Below are positions 6,799 to 15,231 of a stretch of DNA of 51,663 nucleotides, in pieces; within the stretch, counting starts at the first letter, position 1, and every line of letters starts with the position of its first letter. Below the pieces are notes generated by a model. The model made no database searches. It had not been told where the DNA came from and saw only the letters and a list, made by a program, of their open reading frames with translations. The position numbers and the translations under genes were made by a program. The DNA comes from Lachnospiraceae bacterium (GTDB lineage Bacteria; Bacillota; Clostridia; Lachnospirales; Lachnospiraceae), in contig JAAWAR010000054.1 in assembly GCA_022792295.1 (NCBI GenBank), forward strand, positions 1-51,663. The letters run 5' to 3'.

Positions 6799-8133
6799 AT
6801 GGCAAGAAAAGAGACGGTGATTCAGTTTGGAGAGGGAGGCTTTCTGCGCGGCTTTGTGGATTATTTCTTTCAAAAGCTGACGGATAAGGGGCTGTTTGAC
6901 GGTTCTGTTGTGGTCGTGCAGCCGATCGCGAAGGGGATGTGCGAGATGCTGGCAAAGCAGAACTGCACATACAATCTGTTTCTGCGCGGGATTGAAAACG
7001 GACAAGTCGTGGATGAACATACCCGAATCGACGTGATCTCCAGATGTGTCAATCCGTATGAGGATTTTGAAGGGTATATGAAGCTGGCAGAGAACCCGGA
7101 TTTTCGGTTCATCGTCTCAAATACGACGGAGGCCGGTATCGAGTATGTGGACAGCAACCAATTTGACGATGCACCGGCCGTATCCTTCCCCGGGAAGCTG
7201 ACACAGCTTTTATACAAGCGCTATCAGCTCGGGCTTCGCGGTTTTATTGTCCTCTCGTGTGAGCTGATCGACCACAACGGCGAGGAGCTCTTAAAATGCT
7301 GTCTCAAGTATGCCGACCTTTGGGAACTGGGCGAGGAGTTTAAGACCTGGCTGAAGGAGGAGAATGATTTCTGCTCCACGCTCGTGGACCGGATCGTGAC
7401 CGGCTTCCCGCGCGACGAGCATGCGGCGCTCTGTGAGCGGATCGGCGAGCAGGATGCGATGATGGATACGGCGGAGATCTTCCATCTGTGGGTAATTCAG
7501 GGCCATCACGAAGACGAACTGCCGCTTCAGAAAGCCGGCTACAATGTAATCTGGACCGACAATGTGGATCCGTACAAAAAGAGAAAGGTGCGTATTTTAA
7601 ACGGCGCCCATACGTCCATGGTGCTCGGCGCGCGCCTTTACGGACTGGAGACGGTCGGTGCATGCTTAAAGGATGAAAAGGTGTCCGCCCTGCTTAAGAA
7701 ATGTATTTTCGAGGAGATCATCCCGACAATCGGCGACACCGAGGACAACAGAGCCTTCGGGGCGGCGGTACTGGAGCGGTTCTCCAATCCGTTTATCAAG
7801 CATCTGCTTTTGTCGATTGCGCTGAACTCCGTCTCCAAGTTTAAGGCGAGAGTCCTGCCAACGATTTTGGAGTACAAGGAGCAGTTTGGCAAGCTTCCGG
7901 CGGGGCTTACCTTCTCTTTGGCGGCTCTGATCGCATTTTACCGCACCGACGAGGCCAACGACGGTGAGGAGATTATGCGCTTTATGAAGACGGCCTCTGT
8001 GGCGGATATTTTAAAGAGAGAGGATTACTGGGGCGAGGATCTTAGCGGGCTTCTTCCTGAGGTCGAGAAGTGGTATCAGCTGATCGAGGCCGAGGGTATG
8101 GCAAAGGCGTACGACGCGGTGCTTGCAAAATAA
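6799..8133 (+). CDS. uxaB: Tagaturonate reductase (altronate oxidoreductase)
   Basis: NADH-dependent reduction of D-tagaturonate to D-altronate, 444 residues, long-chain mannitol dehydrogenase family. The N-terminus IQFGEGGFLRGFVD is the nucleotide-binding region. FIVSNTTEAGI, DDAPAVSFPGKLT, CELIDHNGEELL, FCSTLVDRIVTGFPRDE and VRILNGAHTSMV match UxaB closely and exclude mannitol dehydrogenase or fructuronate reductase. AGGAGGAAG precedes the ATG. It is followed by uxaA after 17 bases. The product feeds UxaA; the substrate may come from the LgoD-like enzyme at 1630 rather than from galacturonate, since no uxaC is present. Confidence 0.93.
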   Translation: MARKETVIQFGEGGFLRGFVDYFFQKLTDKGLFDGSVVVVQPIAKGMCEMLAKQNCTYNLFLRGIENGQVVDEHTRIDVISRCVNPYEDFEGYMKLAENPDFRFIVSNTTEAGIEYVDSNQFDDAPAVSFPGKLTQLLYKRYQLGLRGFIVLSCELIDHNGEELLKCCLKYADLWELGEEFKTWLKEENDFCSTLVDRIVTGFPRDEHAALCERIGEQDAMMDTAEIFHLWVIQGHHEDELPLQKAGYNVIWTDNVDPYKKRKVRILNGAHTSMVLGARLYGLETVGACLKDEKVSALLKKCIFEEIIPTIGDTEDNRAFGAAVLERFSNPFIKHLLLSIALNSVSKFKARVLPTILEYKEQFGKLPAGLTFSLAALIAFYRTDEANDGEEIMRFMKTASVADILKREDYWGEDLSGLLPEVEKWYQLIEAEGMAKAYDAVLAK

Positions 8134-8150
8134 AAAACTGGAGATAGAGG

Positions 8151-9638
8151 ATGCAGGATTTTATAAAAATCAATCAGGAGGATACGGTGGCGGTGGCCTT
8201 AAAGCCGCTGCCCGCCGGTACGCGCCTTGTGGTGGATGGCGCAAAACTGACGCTTTTGGAGGAGATTCCGCAGGGGCATAAATTTGCGCTTTGTGCGATT
8301 GCAAAAGATGAGCCGGTTATCAAATACGGCGCCCGGATCGGCTATGCGAAGGAAGCCGTTGCAAAGGGAGCTTGGATCCATGTCCACAACCTTCGGACGG
8401 CGCTCGGAGAGGTTTTAGAGTACCAATATGAGCCGGCCGGGGGAGAGCTTGGACAGAGTGAACCGGCCACTTTCATGGGCTATAAGCGGGCATCCGGACA
8501 AGTGGGTGTCCGGAACGAGATCTGGATTCTGCCGACGGTAGGCTGTGTGAACTCGGTGGCCAGAGCCATTGAGACAGAGGCAAGGGCGATGTTTGCCCTT
8601 GACGGGGGTGTGGAGGACATCGTTGCATTTGCGCACCCGTACGGCTGTTCCCAGATGGGGGATGACCAGGAAAACACGAGAAAGGTCCTGGCGGATATGA
8701 TTCATCATCCCAATGCTGCCGGTGTGCTGGTATTGGGACTGGGCTGTGAAAACAGCAACATTCCGGTACTTATGGACTATATCGGCTCCTATGATCCGGC
8801 ACGGATCAAATTTCTGCAGTGCCAGGACTTTGAGAATGAGACCGAAGAAGCGCTGCGGCTGATCGGAGAGATCTATGAGGCGGCAGTCAAGGATAAGCGT
8901 GAGGAATGTGATGCCTCGGGGCTTGTAGTCGGGATGAAATGCGGCGGATCGGACGGGCTTTCGGGTATTACGGCAAATCCGGCAGTCGGAGCGTTTTCCG
9001 ACCTTCTGATCTCCAAGGGAGGGACGACGATCCTGACGGAGGTGCCGGAGATGTTTGGTGCGGAGACGCTTTTGATGAACCGCTGCCGGGATGCAGAGAC
9101 GTTTGAAAAGACGGTAAAGCTTATCAATGATTTCAAACAGTATTTCATGCGCCACGATCAGACGATCTATGAAAATCCTTCTCCAGGCAACAAAAAGGGC
9201 GGTATTTCCACTCTGGAGGATAAATCGTTAGGCTGCACGCAGAAGTCAGGCTCTGCGCCGGTCTGCGGAGTCTTGCAGTACGCGGAGCGTGTAAAGGAGA
9301 AGGGGCTGAATCTTCTGTCAGCGCCGGGTAATGACCTTGTGGCCTCTACGGCGCTGGCGGTATCGGGCGCGCAGATCGTCCTGTTCACCACAGGCCGCGG
9401 TACGCCGTTTGCAACACTTGTTCCGACGGTGAAGATCTCCTCGAACTCAAAGCTTGCCGGGTATAAAAAGGGCTGGATCGACTTTAATGCCGGAGAGATG
9501 GCGGAGACGAAGACGAAGGCAGAGGTGGCGCAGGAGCTGTTTGCGTATGTACTGCGCGCGGCCTCCGGGGAGAAGGTAAAATCTGAAGCTGCAGGCTTCC
9601 ACGACATTGCGATTTTCAAACAGGGCGTGACGTTGTAA
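8151..9638 (+). CDS. uxaA: Altronate dehydratase
   Basis: Dehydrates D-altronate to 2-keto-3-deoxy-D-gluconate, 495 residues, the family's full length. An N-terminal SAF domain (about 1-90) holds DTVAVALKPLPAGTRL. The catalytic UxaA/GarD domain holds VGVRNEIWILPTVGCVN, AHPYGCSQMGDD, GLGCENSN, MKCGGSDGLSGITANPAVG and the C-terminal TTGRGTPFATLVPTVKISSNS. Conserved cysteines fit metal binding in the family. Cotranscribed with uxaB. KDG kinase and aldolase are not in the window. Confidence 0.94.
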   Translation: MQDFIKINQEDTVAVALKPLPAGTRLVVDGAKLTLLEEIPQGHKFALCAIAKDEPVIKYGARIGYAKEAVAKGAWIHVHNLRTALGEVLEYQYEPAGGELGQSEPATFMGYKRASGQVGVRNEIWILPTVGCVNSVARAIETEARAMFALDGGVEDIVAFAHPYGCSQMGDDQENTRKVLADMIHHPNAAGVLVLGLGCENSNIPVLMDYIGSYDPARIKFLQCQDFENETEEALRLIGEIYEAAVKDKREECDASGLVVGMKCGGSDGLSGITANPAVGAFSDLLISKGGTTILTEVPEMFGAETLLMNRCRDAETFEKTVKLINDFKQYFMRHDQTIYENPSPGNKKGGISTLEDKSLGCTQKSGSAPVCGVLQYAERVKEKGLNLLSAPGNDLVASTALAVSGAQIVLFTTGRGTPFATLVPTVKISSNSKLAGYKKGWIDFNAGEMAETKTKAEVAQELFAYVLRAASGEKVKSEAAGFHDIAIFKQGVTL

Positions 9639-9651
9639 GGGGGTGCATTCT

Positions 9652-10497
9652 TTGAAAACAGCGAAGGAATTACTTGTGATGACAGGGGCGACCCTGATCA
9701 TAGCGGCGGCGGTTTTTTTCTTTTTGATTCCAAGCCATGCAGCGGTCAGCTCCGTATCTGGTCTGGCGATCGTGGTATCGAATTTTGTACCGTTATCCGT
9801 ATCGGCGATTACCATGCTTTTGAACGTTGCCCTGCTGATCGTAGGTTTTTTGCTGTGCGGGCATGAATTCGGCTTTAAAACGATCTATACGTCCATTCTT
9901 CTGCCTGTATTTCTTGGCCTTTTTGAGATCCTTTTACCGAATAATGCCTCGCTATCCGGCGATGCGCTGCTTGACGTGATCTGCTATATCTTTACGGTAA
10001 GCATCGGGTTAAGCATCCTGTTTAACAGGAACGCATCTTCCGGGGGCTTGGACATTGTAGCAAAGATCTTAAACCGCTACCTGCATATGGATCTTGGAAA
10101 AGCGATGAGCATGAGCGGAATGCTGGTGGCCTTAAGCTCGGCGCTTGTATACGATAAAAAGACCGTTGTTTTAAGTGTTCTCGGAACCTATCTGAACGGG
10201 ATGGTGCTCGATCACTTTATTTTTGGACAGAACATAAAAAGAAGGGTGTGCATCATTTCAAAGGACAAGGAAGAACAGATCCGGAATTGGATTCTACACA
10301 CCTTGAAAAGCGGGGCGACTATTTATCAGGCGCAGGGTGCATATGACAATAAAGTCCGCAATGAAATCATCACGATCGTAGATAAAAATGAATACCAAAA
10401 GCTGATGCAGTATATCCTTCGCGAGGACCCCGCAGCGTTTATCACGGTTTATAATGTGAGTGATATGCGGTATCTTCCTAAAAACAAAAGCAATTAA
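9652..10497 (+). CDS. YitT family membrane protein (DUF161 + DUF2179)
   Basis: 281-residue membrane protein with about five or six hydrophobic segments in the first two thirds and a soluble C-terminal DUF2179-type domain (about 200-281) ending TVYNVSDMRYLP. RNASSGGLDIVAKIL and GTYLNGMVLDHF are typical of the family. The function of the family is not settled. I prefer the TTG at 9652, eight bases after AAGGGGG; the GTG at 9643 overlaps that Shine-Dalgarno. It follows uxaA by 13 bases and ends at a terminator, so it is part of the uxaBA unit, perhaps as an exporter or accessory (inference). Confidence 0.85.
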   Translation: MKTAKELLVMTGATLIIAAAVFFFLIPSHAAVSSVSGLAIVVSNFVPLSVSAITMLLNVALLIVGFLLCGHEFGFKTIYTSILLPVFLGLFEILLPNNASLSGDALLDVICYIFTVSIGLSILFNRNASSGGLDIVAKILNRYLHMDLGKAMSMSGMLVALSSALVYDKKTVVLSVLGTYLNGMVLDHFIFGQNIKRRVCIISKDKEEQIRNWILHTLKSGATIYQAQGAYDNKVRNEIITIVDKNEYQKLMQYILREDPAAFITVYNVSDMRYLPKNKSN

Positions 10498-10505
10498 TCA
10501 AAGAC

Positions 10506-10547
10506 GGCGGCGTTTTGTTCCCCTTTTTGGGGAGACGAAACGCCGCC
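10506..10547. terminator. Terminator-like hairpin between convergent genes
   Basis: GGCGGCGTTTTGT (10506-10518) pairs with ACGAAACGCCGCC (10535-10547) with one G.T, and TCCCC pairs with GGGGA inside. It separates the YitT gene from the convergent membrane-protein gene. No long T-run is present on either strand. Confidence 0.7.
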
Positions 10548-10571
10548 TGTGCGTTGTATGTCAGAACAAGG

Positions 10572-11756
10572 TTATCTGAAAATCATCGGCCCAATATAGG
10601 CGGCAATGATAACGGAGACGATGCTCACGGAGATAACGCCGCCGATGACCATCTTCGGTAGCACATAGTTGGTGAGACGCTGGATTTCCTCGTCGGTGAA
10701 ATCCTTGCCAAAGGTATTTCCGTTTACGGCTTCCATGGCGATTCCGTAGGTGAAGGGATAGCCGAGGAGGCAGGTCACGCCGACAGCCGCAGAGAGCCAC
10801 GGATCCCATTTTAAGAACATGCCGACCAGGACGGCGGCTAAGGCGGCAATAATGGCGCCGATGAGCAAGAGGCCAAGGATCGGGACCATCATCTGCAAAA
10901 GCTCGGTGAAAGTCAAAGACAGGAAGTTAATGAGCAGATAGGCGTAGGAGCCCAAAAGAACGATGCTCTCACCGCCGCTTTTCTTGAGGCTTCCTCTCTC
11001 TAACAGGCCGATCTCGGTCAGGAGAAAGCCGAACAAGAGATAGCATACCGTCGAATTAAGACCGGTAAATTTAGAGAACGCCTCTCCGATCACACCGACG
11101 ACGGCGAGCCTGGCAAAGCTCATCATCGCGCTCTGCGCGATCGGGGGGAAATCCGGGATCAGTTTAATGTTGAATACCTTCGCCTTGCTCGTCTCCTCCT
11201 GTTTGATCCGGCCCGTTGCGATATATCGCCCGCAGGCCCGGTTTAAACAGACGGAGGAGATTAAAATTCCCACGAGACTCTGGAAGGTCATCATGGTCGT
11301 GACAAAGACGGCGATGTCCTGGCGGCCCGCTTTTGTGGCGAGATCCGAGGTCACGAGCGTGGAGCCGAGTCCGCCGCAGATGGTGCCGATGGACGATAAG
11401 GCGTACTCGCGTCCGAATAAGAGTGTGCCCAGTGTGAAGCCCATCAGCATGACCGCAGCCATGGCCCCGAGACTGACGACGATGGTCTTCCACTCGGCGA
11501 CAAGCTCGTTGAACTTCAGATTGGAGCCGATATTTACAAAGGTTAAAACGATTCCGTACGTGACAAGAATATTGGAAAGGCCCGCAATCTCAATCAGGTT
11601 TTCCGGCAGGATATGCAGGGTAGCTCCAAAGATCATGATCATGAGGATCGTGAAAATGAAGCTGGAGATCAGCCCTTTTGTCTTGATCGCAAGGATGTCG
11701 CCGATTGCAAAGCAAAGGACGACGACCGCAAACGCGGTGATGGGTGTCCATGTCAT
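10572..11756 (-). CDS. Polytopic membrane protein, putative ion-coupled transporter
   Basis: 394 residues with about 10 to 12 hydrophobic segments in two halves separated by a polar loop near residues 190-210. Glycine-rich GTICGGLGSTLVTSDLA in the first half and GVTCLLGYPFTYGIAME in the second suggest re-entrant loops as in secondary carriers with inverted repeats such as GltS. I do not recognise the exact family. It lies 27 bases downstream of the AbgB-like amidohydrolase on the same strand, so it probably moves that enzyme's substrate or product. It is unlike AbgT, the usual partner. Confidence 0.7.
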   Translation of the reverse strand: MTWTPITAFAVVVLCFAIGDILAIKTKGLISSFIFTILMIMIFGATLHILPENLIEIAGLSNILVTYGIVLTFVNIGSNLKFNELVAEWKTIVVSLGAMAAVMLMGFTLGTLLFGREYALSSIGTICGGLGSTLVTSDLATKAGRQDIAVFVTTMMTFQSLVGILISSVCLNRACGRYIATGRIKQEETSKAKVFNIKLIPDFPPIAQSAMMSFARLAVVGVIGEAFSKFTGLNSTVCYLLFGFLLTEIGLLERGSLKKSGGESIVLLGSYAYLLINFLSLTFTELLQMMVPILGLLLIGAIIAALAAVLVGMFLKWDPWLSAAVGVTCLLGYPFTYGIAMEAVNGNTFGKDFTDEEIQRLTNYVLPKMVIGGVISVSIVSVIIAAYIGPMIFR

Positions 11757-11783
11757 AGAAGATTCTCCTTTATGTATACAAGA

Positions 11784-13232
11784 TTATGAGCGCTCAAAAA
11801 CGGGCGGGGTGACGGTCTCAGGGAGCAGTGAGACGAACGGTATGCCGTTTGTTCTGCGCGTAAATTCTTCTTTAGCTTCTTTTACAAGCTGCGGCTGTTC
11901 AATAAGGTCAATGGCGGTACTGCCGATGACCTTGCCGGCGTGCAGGGCCGCTTTGTTGGCGAGCGGGGCAGCCGCCTGTGCGACGATCATCCAGGTGTGG
12001 TTCGGCGTCCCCTGAGCAAAGCAGGCAGTGCTTAGCTGGGCGCAGGGCGCGATCTGACTGACATCTCCGACGTCGCTCGAGCCAAAGAAAACCTTTTCAG
12101 GCGCTTTATACGGGTAGACACAGCTTATGATGGGCTGCCCCTCAATCAGAGGACGGACCCTGTCCGCATACTCCTCTCCATGGTAGGTCTCCAGGCGGTT
12201 TACATCGTATACCAGATCGTTTTCGGTCATATTTTTGCGTATTTCCTTTGCAAATGCAAGATCCGTCTCGTCGATCGGGACACCGCCGAGCGCCTCAAAG
12301 TTTTTATGCATAAGCCGCTCCAGGGTAAGGTTTGTGAGAGTCTCTGCAAGAGCGGAGGTCAAAGCGTATTCCATCGTCGTCTCGGTCATGGTCGCAGCTC
12401 CCTCGGCTACCTTGACAAGGCGGTCGAAGATCTCCTTTGCCTGCGTAAGCTTTGGGGCGCGTACTGTATAAGTCAGGGCCGTTTCGGACTGCACAATATT
12501 CGCGTATGGGCCGCCGTCGTTTAAAAAGGCATAATGGATGCGCGCATTTCCGTTTATGTGTTCTCTGAGGAAGTTTGCACCGACGTTCATCAGCTCGGCT
12601 GCATCAAGCGCGCTGCGGCCAAGATCGGGCGACATCGAGGCGTGGGCCGCAACTCCCTTAAATTTGAAGGTTGCGGAAATTACGGCAAGAAGGTTGGTCG
12701 GGACAATGTAGTTCATGTTGTCCGGATGCCAGGTCAGTGTGATGTCAACGTCGTTAAAGCAGCCCTCGCGGACCATATAGCATTTTCCGCCGCCGCCTTC
12801 CTCGGCCGGGCAGCCATAGAAGCGGATGGTTCCGGGCTTTCCGGTCTGTTTTAAATAGTCCTTTACCAGGATAGCAGCCGCCAGCGAGCCCATGCCGAGA
12901 AGGTTGTGGCCGCAGCCGTGTCCGTCATTCGTGCCTTCCTGCTTTTCCTTAACGGCCTGACAAGGTTTCTGGCTGAGCCCGGCGAGAGCGTCGTACTCAC
13001 CGAGGATTCCGATTACTGGACTTCCCTGCCCATATTCGCCGACGAGTGCGGTCGGCATCCCGGCAATCCCTGTTTTTACCTGGAAGCCCTCGTCCTCCAA
13101 GGCCTTTGTGTACAAATCGAGCGCATTCCATTCCCGAAACTGCAGCTCCGGTTTCTCCCAGATACGCCGGCTGAGTGCAAAGAGCTTTTCTTTTTTCTGT
13201 TCGATTGCCTGTACGGCTTCCTGCTTTGTCAT
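11784..13232 (-). CDS. M20 family amidohydrolase, AbgB-like
   Basis: Metal-dependent amidohydrolase of 482 residues, very similar in layout and motifs to p-aminobenzoyl-glutamate hydrolase subunit B. Motifs include VIGILGEYDALAGLSQ, GHGCGHNLLGMGSLAAAI, RFYGCPAEEGGGGK, LTWHPDNMN, HASMSPDLGRSALDA for dimerisation, SSDVGDVSQIAP, and GTPNHTWMIV. The start at 13232 has AAGGAGGAAA upstream; the longer frame to 13304 would cover the promoter. E. coli AbgB works with AbgA and AbgT; neither is present here, so the enzyme may be homomeric. The substrate could be an N-acyl amino acid or aminobenzoyl-glutamate. Confidence 0.85.
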   Translation of the reverse strand: MTKQEAVQAIEQKKEKLFALSRRIWEKPELQFREWNALDLYTKALEDEGFQVKTGIAGMPTALVGEYGQGSPVIGILGEYDALAGLSQKPCQAVKEKQEGTNDGHGCGHNLLGMGSLAAAILVKDYLKQTGKPGTIRFYGCPAEEGGGGKCYMVREGCFNDVDITLTWHPDNMNYIVPTNLLAVISATFKFKGVAAHASMSPDLGRSALDAAELMNVGANFLREHINGNARIHYAFLNDGGPYANIVQSETALTYTVRAPKLTQAKEIFDRLVKVAEGAATMTETTMEYALTSALAETLTNLTLERLMHKNFEALGGVPIDETDLAFAKEIRKNMTENDLVYDVNRLETYHGEEYADRVRPLIEGQPIISCVYPYKAPEKVFFGSSDVGDVSQIAPCAQLSTACFAQGTPNHTWMIVAQAAAPLANKAALHAGKVIGSTAIDLIEQPQLVKEAKEEFTRRTNGIPFVSLLPETVTPPVFERS

Positions 13233-13274
13233 GTGGTTTCCTCCTTGTTTAAGAATCATTCGTTCCTGTGTTCC

Positions 13275-13304
13275 ATTGTAGCAGTCTGCCGCCTGCTGCG
13301 CCAA
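13275..13304 (-). promoter_or_regulatory. Promoter of the AbgB-like gene
   Basis: On the - strand: TTGGCG (13304-13299), 18-base spacer, TACAAT (13280-13275). It lies 43 bases upstream of the amidohydrolase start and is divergent from the LysR gene. Confidence 0.55.
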
Positions 13305-13426
13305 TCGCTGCCGATTTTGGAGCTATCCATAATAGGAATAGGAGGGAAAGAAATGGGTGTATTCGGCTGCCGTCGCTTTATTTTTTTGTGTAAGCCGGTT
13401 TAAAAGGGGAAAGATAATTCCTATAA

Positions 13427-13442
13427 AGAATAAATTTATTCT
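13427..13442. promoter_or_regulatory. Perfect palindrome AGAATAAATTTATTCT, LysR operator candidate
   Basis: 16-base perfect palindrome in the 309-base divergent region, about 33 bases upstream of the LysR gene's TATAAT at 13475-13480. The core AATAAATTTATT recurs inside an 18-base palindrome (23383-23400) upstream of the window's other LysR gene. LysR regulators usually bind interrupted T-N11-A dyads near their own promoter, so autoregulation is likely. Confidence 0.6.
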
Positions 13443-13541
13443 AAATAGATATGGAAGAACAGAAAGAAATGCATTATAATAGAAAAAATCGCTGACAGAC
13501 CTGTCTCAAATGTTGCAGAAATTTAGGCAAGGAGGGAGAGC

Positions 13542-14489
13542 ATGAAGCTGCAGAATCTTCGCTATGTGCAGGAAATTATCCGTCAGGGCTCAGTCTCGGC
13601 CGCTGCCAGGAAGCTATATATCTCGCAGTCCTATTTAAGCAAGATTTTGATGGAAGTGGAAAAGGAATACCAGATTACCATTTTTCAGAGGGAAAAGAAT
13701 AACCTGGTTCTGACACGGAACGGAACGGCATTTTCGCGGACTGTCCAGGAAATGCTTGAGACGATGGAGCATTATGACAGGCGTCTGCATGATACAGAGG
13801 ATACCCGCTATTTCAGCTTTTCGTCCTGCCCGTCGGCCTATACGATGGAGGCATATCTGGAATTTCTGCGTTTGAACCCGGATACGTCGCTTCGTGTGCA
13901 TTACCAGGAAGGGGATAACGGCTCGGTCATCAACGATGTGTATGCAAGGGCCTCAGAATTTGGGATTATTATCTTGAATAACGAGGAAATACCCGCCGCG
14001 AACATGCTTTTAAAGAGCATGCAGCTTCACAGGGAAAAGCTTACAGATCTGGAATTCAGGCTGATTGCGCGCATCGGCCATCCGCTTTCGAGGCTTATGA
14101 GGCCGGCGGAGGCCGAGGATTTGTACGATTATGATTTTGTGCTGTATCCACAGCAGCCGTTAGCAGGCGGGTATGCAGTCCAAACTGCACAGTATGAGTA
14201 TCGTTTTTTGCAGCTTGACTGGAACCGCATCCGCCAAATCACATATGTGCAGGGCCGGGCACAGTATTATGACCTGATTCAGAGGACCGATACGATCAGC
14301 TTTGGTTTTACGCCGATGAAGAATCAGGAGATCACGCGCAACATTGTCTCTTTGCATCTGGCCCCATCGTTTTTGGATACATTGAAACAGGACACCGATT
14401 CTACACTTTATTGCATCTGTGCCGAAGGCCATGTGCTGTCGAAACCGGCGTCCGAATTTCTGGAGTGCCTTAAAGAGGTCTGTTCGTAA
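13542..14489 (+). CDS. LysR family transcriptional regulator
   Basis: 315 residues. The N-terminal winged helix-turn-helix (about 1-60) reads GSVSAAARKLYISQSYLSKILMEVEKE, followed by the linker helix and a substrate-binding domain from about residue 90. GCAAGGAGGGAG precedes the ATG. It is divergent from the AbgB-like/transporter pair and most likely controls it. Its 3' end overlaps the convergent SGNH hydrolase gene by 20 bases. The ligand is unknown. Confidence 0.88.
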   Translation: MKLQNLRYVQEIIRQGSVSAAARKLYISQSYLSKILMEVEKEYQITIFQREKNNLVLTRNGTAFSRTVQEMLETMEHYDRRLHDTEDTRYFSFSSCPSAYTMEAYLEFLRLNPDTSLRVHYQEGDNGSVINDVYARASEFGIIILNNEEIPAANMLLKSMQLHREKLTDLEFRLIARIGHPLSRLMRPAEAEDLYDYDFVLYPQQPLAGGYAVQTAQYEYRFLQLDWNRIRQITYVQGRAQYYDLIQRTDTISFGFTPMKNQEITRNIVSLHLAPSFLDTLKQDTDSTLYCICAEGHVLSKPASEFLECLKEVCS

Positions 14490-15195
14490 AAGCCTGCCGC
14501 TGCATCCTGACACATTTAAAGACGAGCTCCTGGAGACGTCTGCATGCATCGGCCTTGAGCGGGAAGGAACGCGGTCCCCACTCATTCTGCCCGGGCCGCT
14601 TGTCAATTTTGGCATAAGACAAGGATTCGGCCTTTAAACCGATGGGAGAGCGGCCGGATATGCATGAATAGATCGTAGCCGCGACGGCGTAGGAGCCCCA
14701 GGGCGACGCATGCTCGCCGTCCCGCCAGTAGAGGGAGGGAAGCCCTTTTTCGGCTCTGGCCCTTTCAAAGACAAGTCCCGCCGGGATCAGGGGAATGCCC
14801 TCGGTGCCGGCCAGCTCGCAGTAAACGGAATTGAGCGCCTCCTGGTGTTCGGGGAAGCGCTCCTCGGCCCATGGAAGGAGCTGGAACGGCTGGATGTGGT
14901 TGAGTCTCGCCTGGCGGAGCAAAACACGGGCATCCCGGAGCGTTTCCTCTCTGGAGGGGCAGGGGGAATGGGCAGCCTGCTGTAAGATCAGGAAGTCAAA
15001 GTTCCCATACACCATCTGAAACCGCAGGCTTGTCTCTTGTTCTAAATGGGCTTGGTAGGTCGCGTAAGGGAGCGCCTGCATACAGATTTCTGCTTCGCAG
15101 AAGCCGGCCTCGGCGCACATCCTGCGGACCAGCTCCGGCATATCGTTAAAATAGGTGTGGCTGTTGCCTATGAATAAAAATCGTTTCTTTTCCAT
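14470..15195 (-). CDS. SGNH/GDSL-type hydrolase
   Basis: 241 residues without a signal peptide. The N-terminal block IGNSHTYFNDMP carries the predicted nucleophile Ser12, and the catalytic Asp-x-x-His pair is Asp159 and His162 in RDGEHASPWGSYA. The block III asparagine is not obvious. Likely an intracellular esterase or deacetylase. AAAGGAACC precedes the start. It lies 36 bases downstream of the MBL-fold gene on the same strand and may be cotranscribed. Substrate unknown. Confidence 0.8.
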   Translation of the reverse strand: MEKKRFLFIGNSHTYFNDMPELVRRMCAEAGFCEAEICMQALPYATYQAHLEQETSLRFQMVYGNFDFLILQQAAHSPCPSREETLRDARVLLRQARLNHIQPFQLLPWAEERFPEHQEALNSVYCELAGTEGIPLIPAGLVFERARAEKGLPSLYWRDGEHASPWGSYAVAATIYSCISGRSPIGLKAESLSYAKIDKRPGQNEWGPRSFPLKADACRRLQELVFKCVRMQRQAFTNRPL

Positions 15196-15231
15196 GATGG
15201 TTCCTTTCCGGGCTTGTATGCCCTCCTTAGT

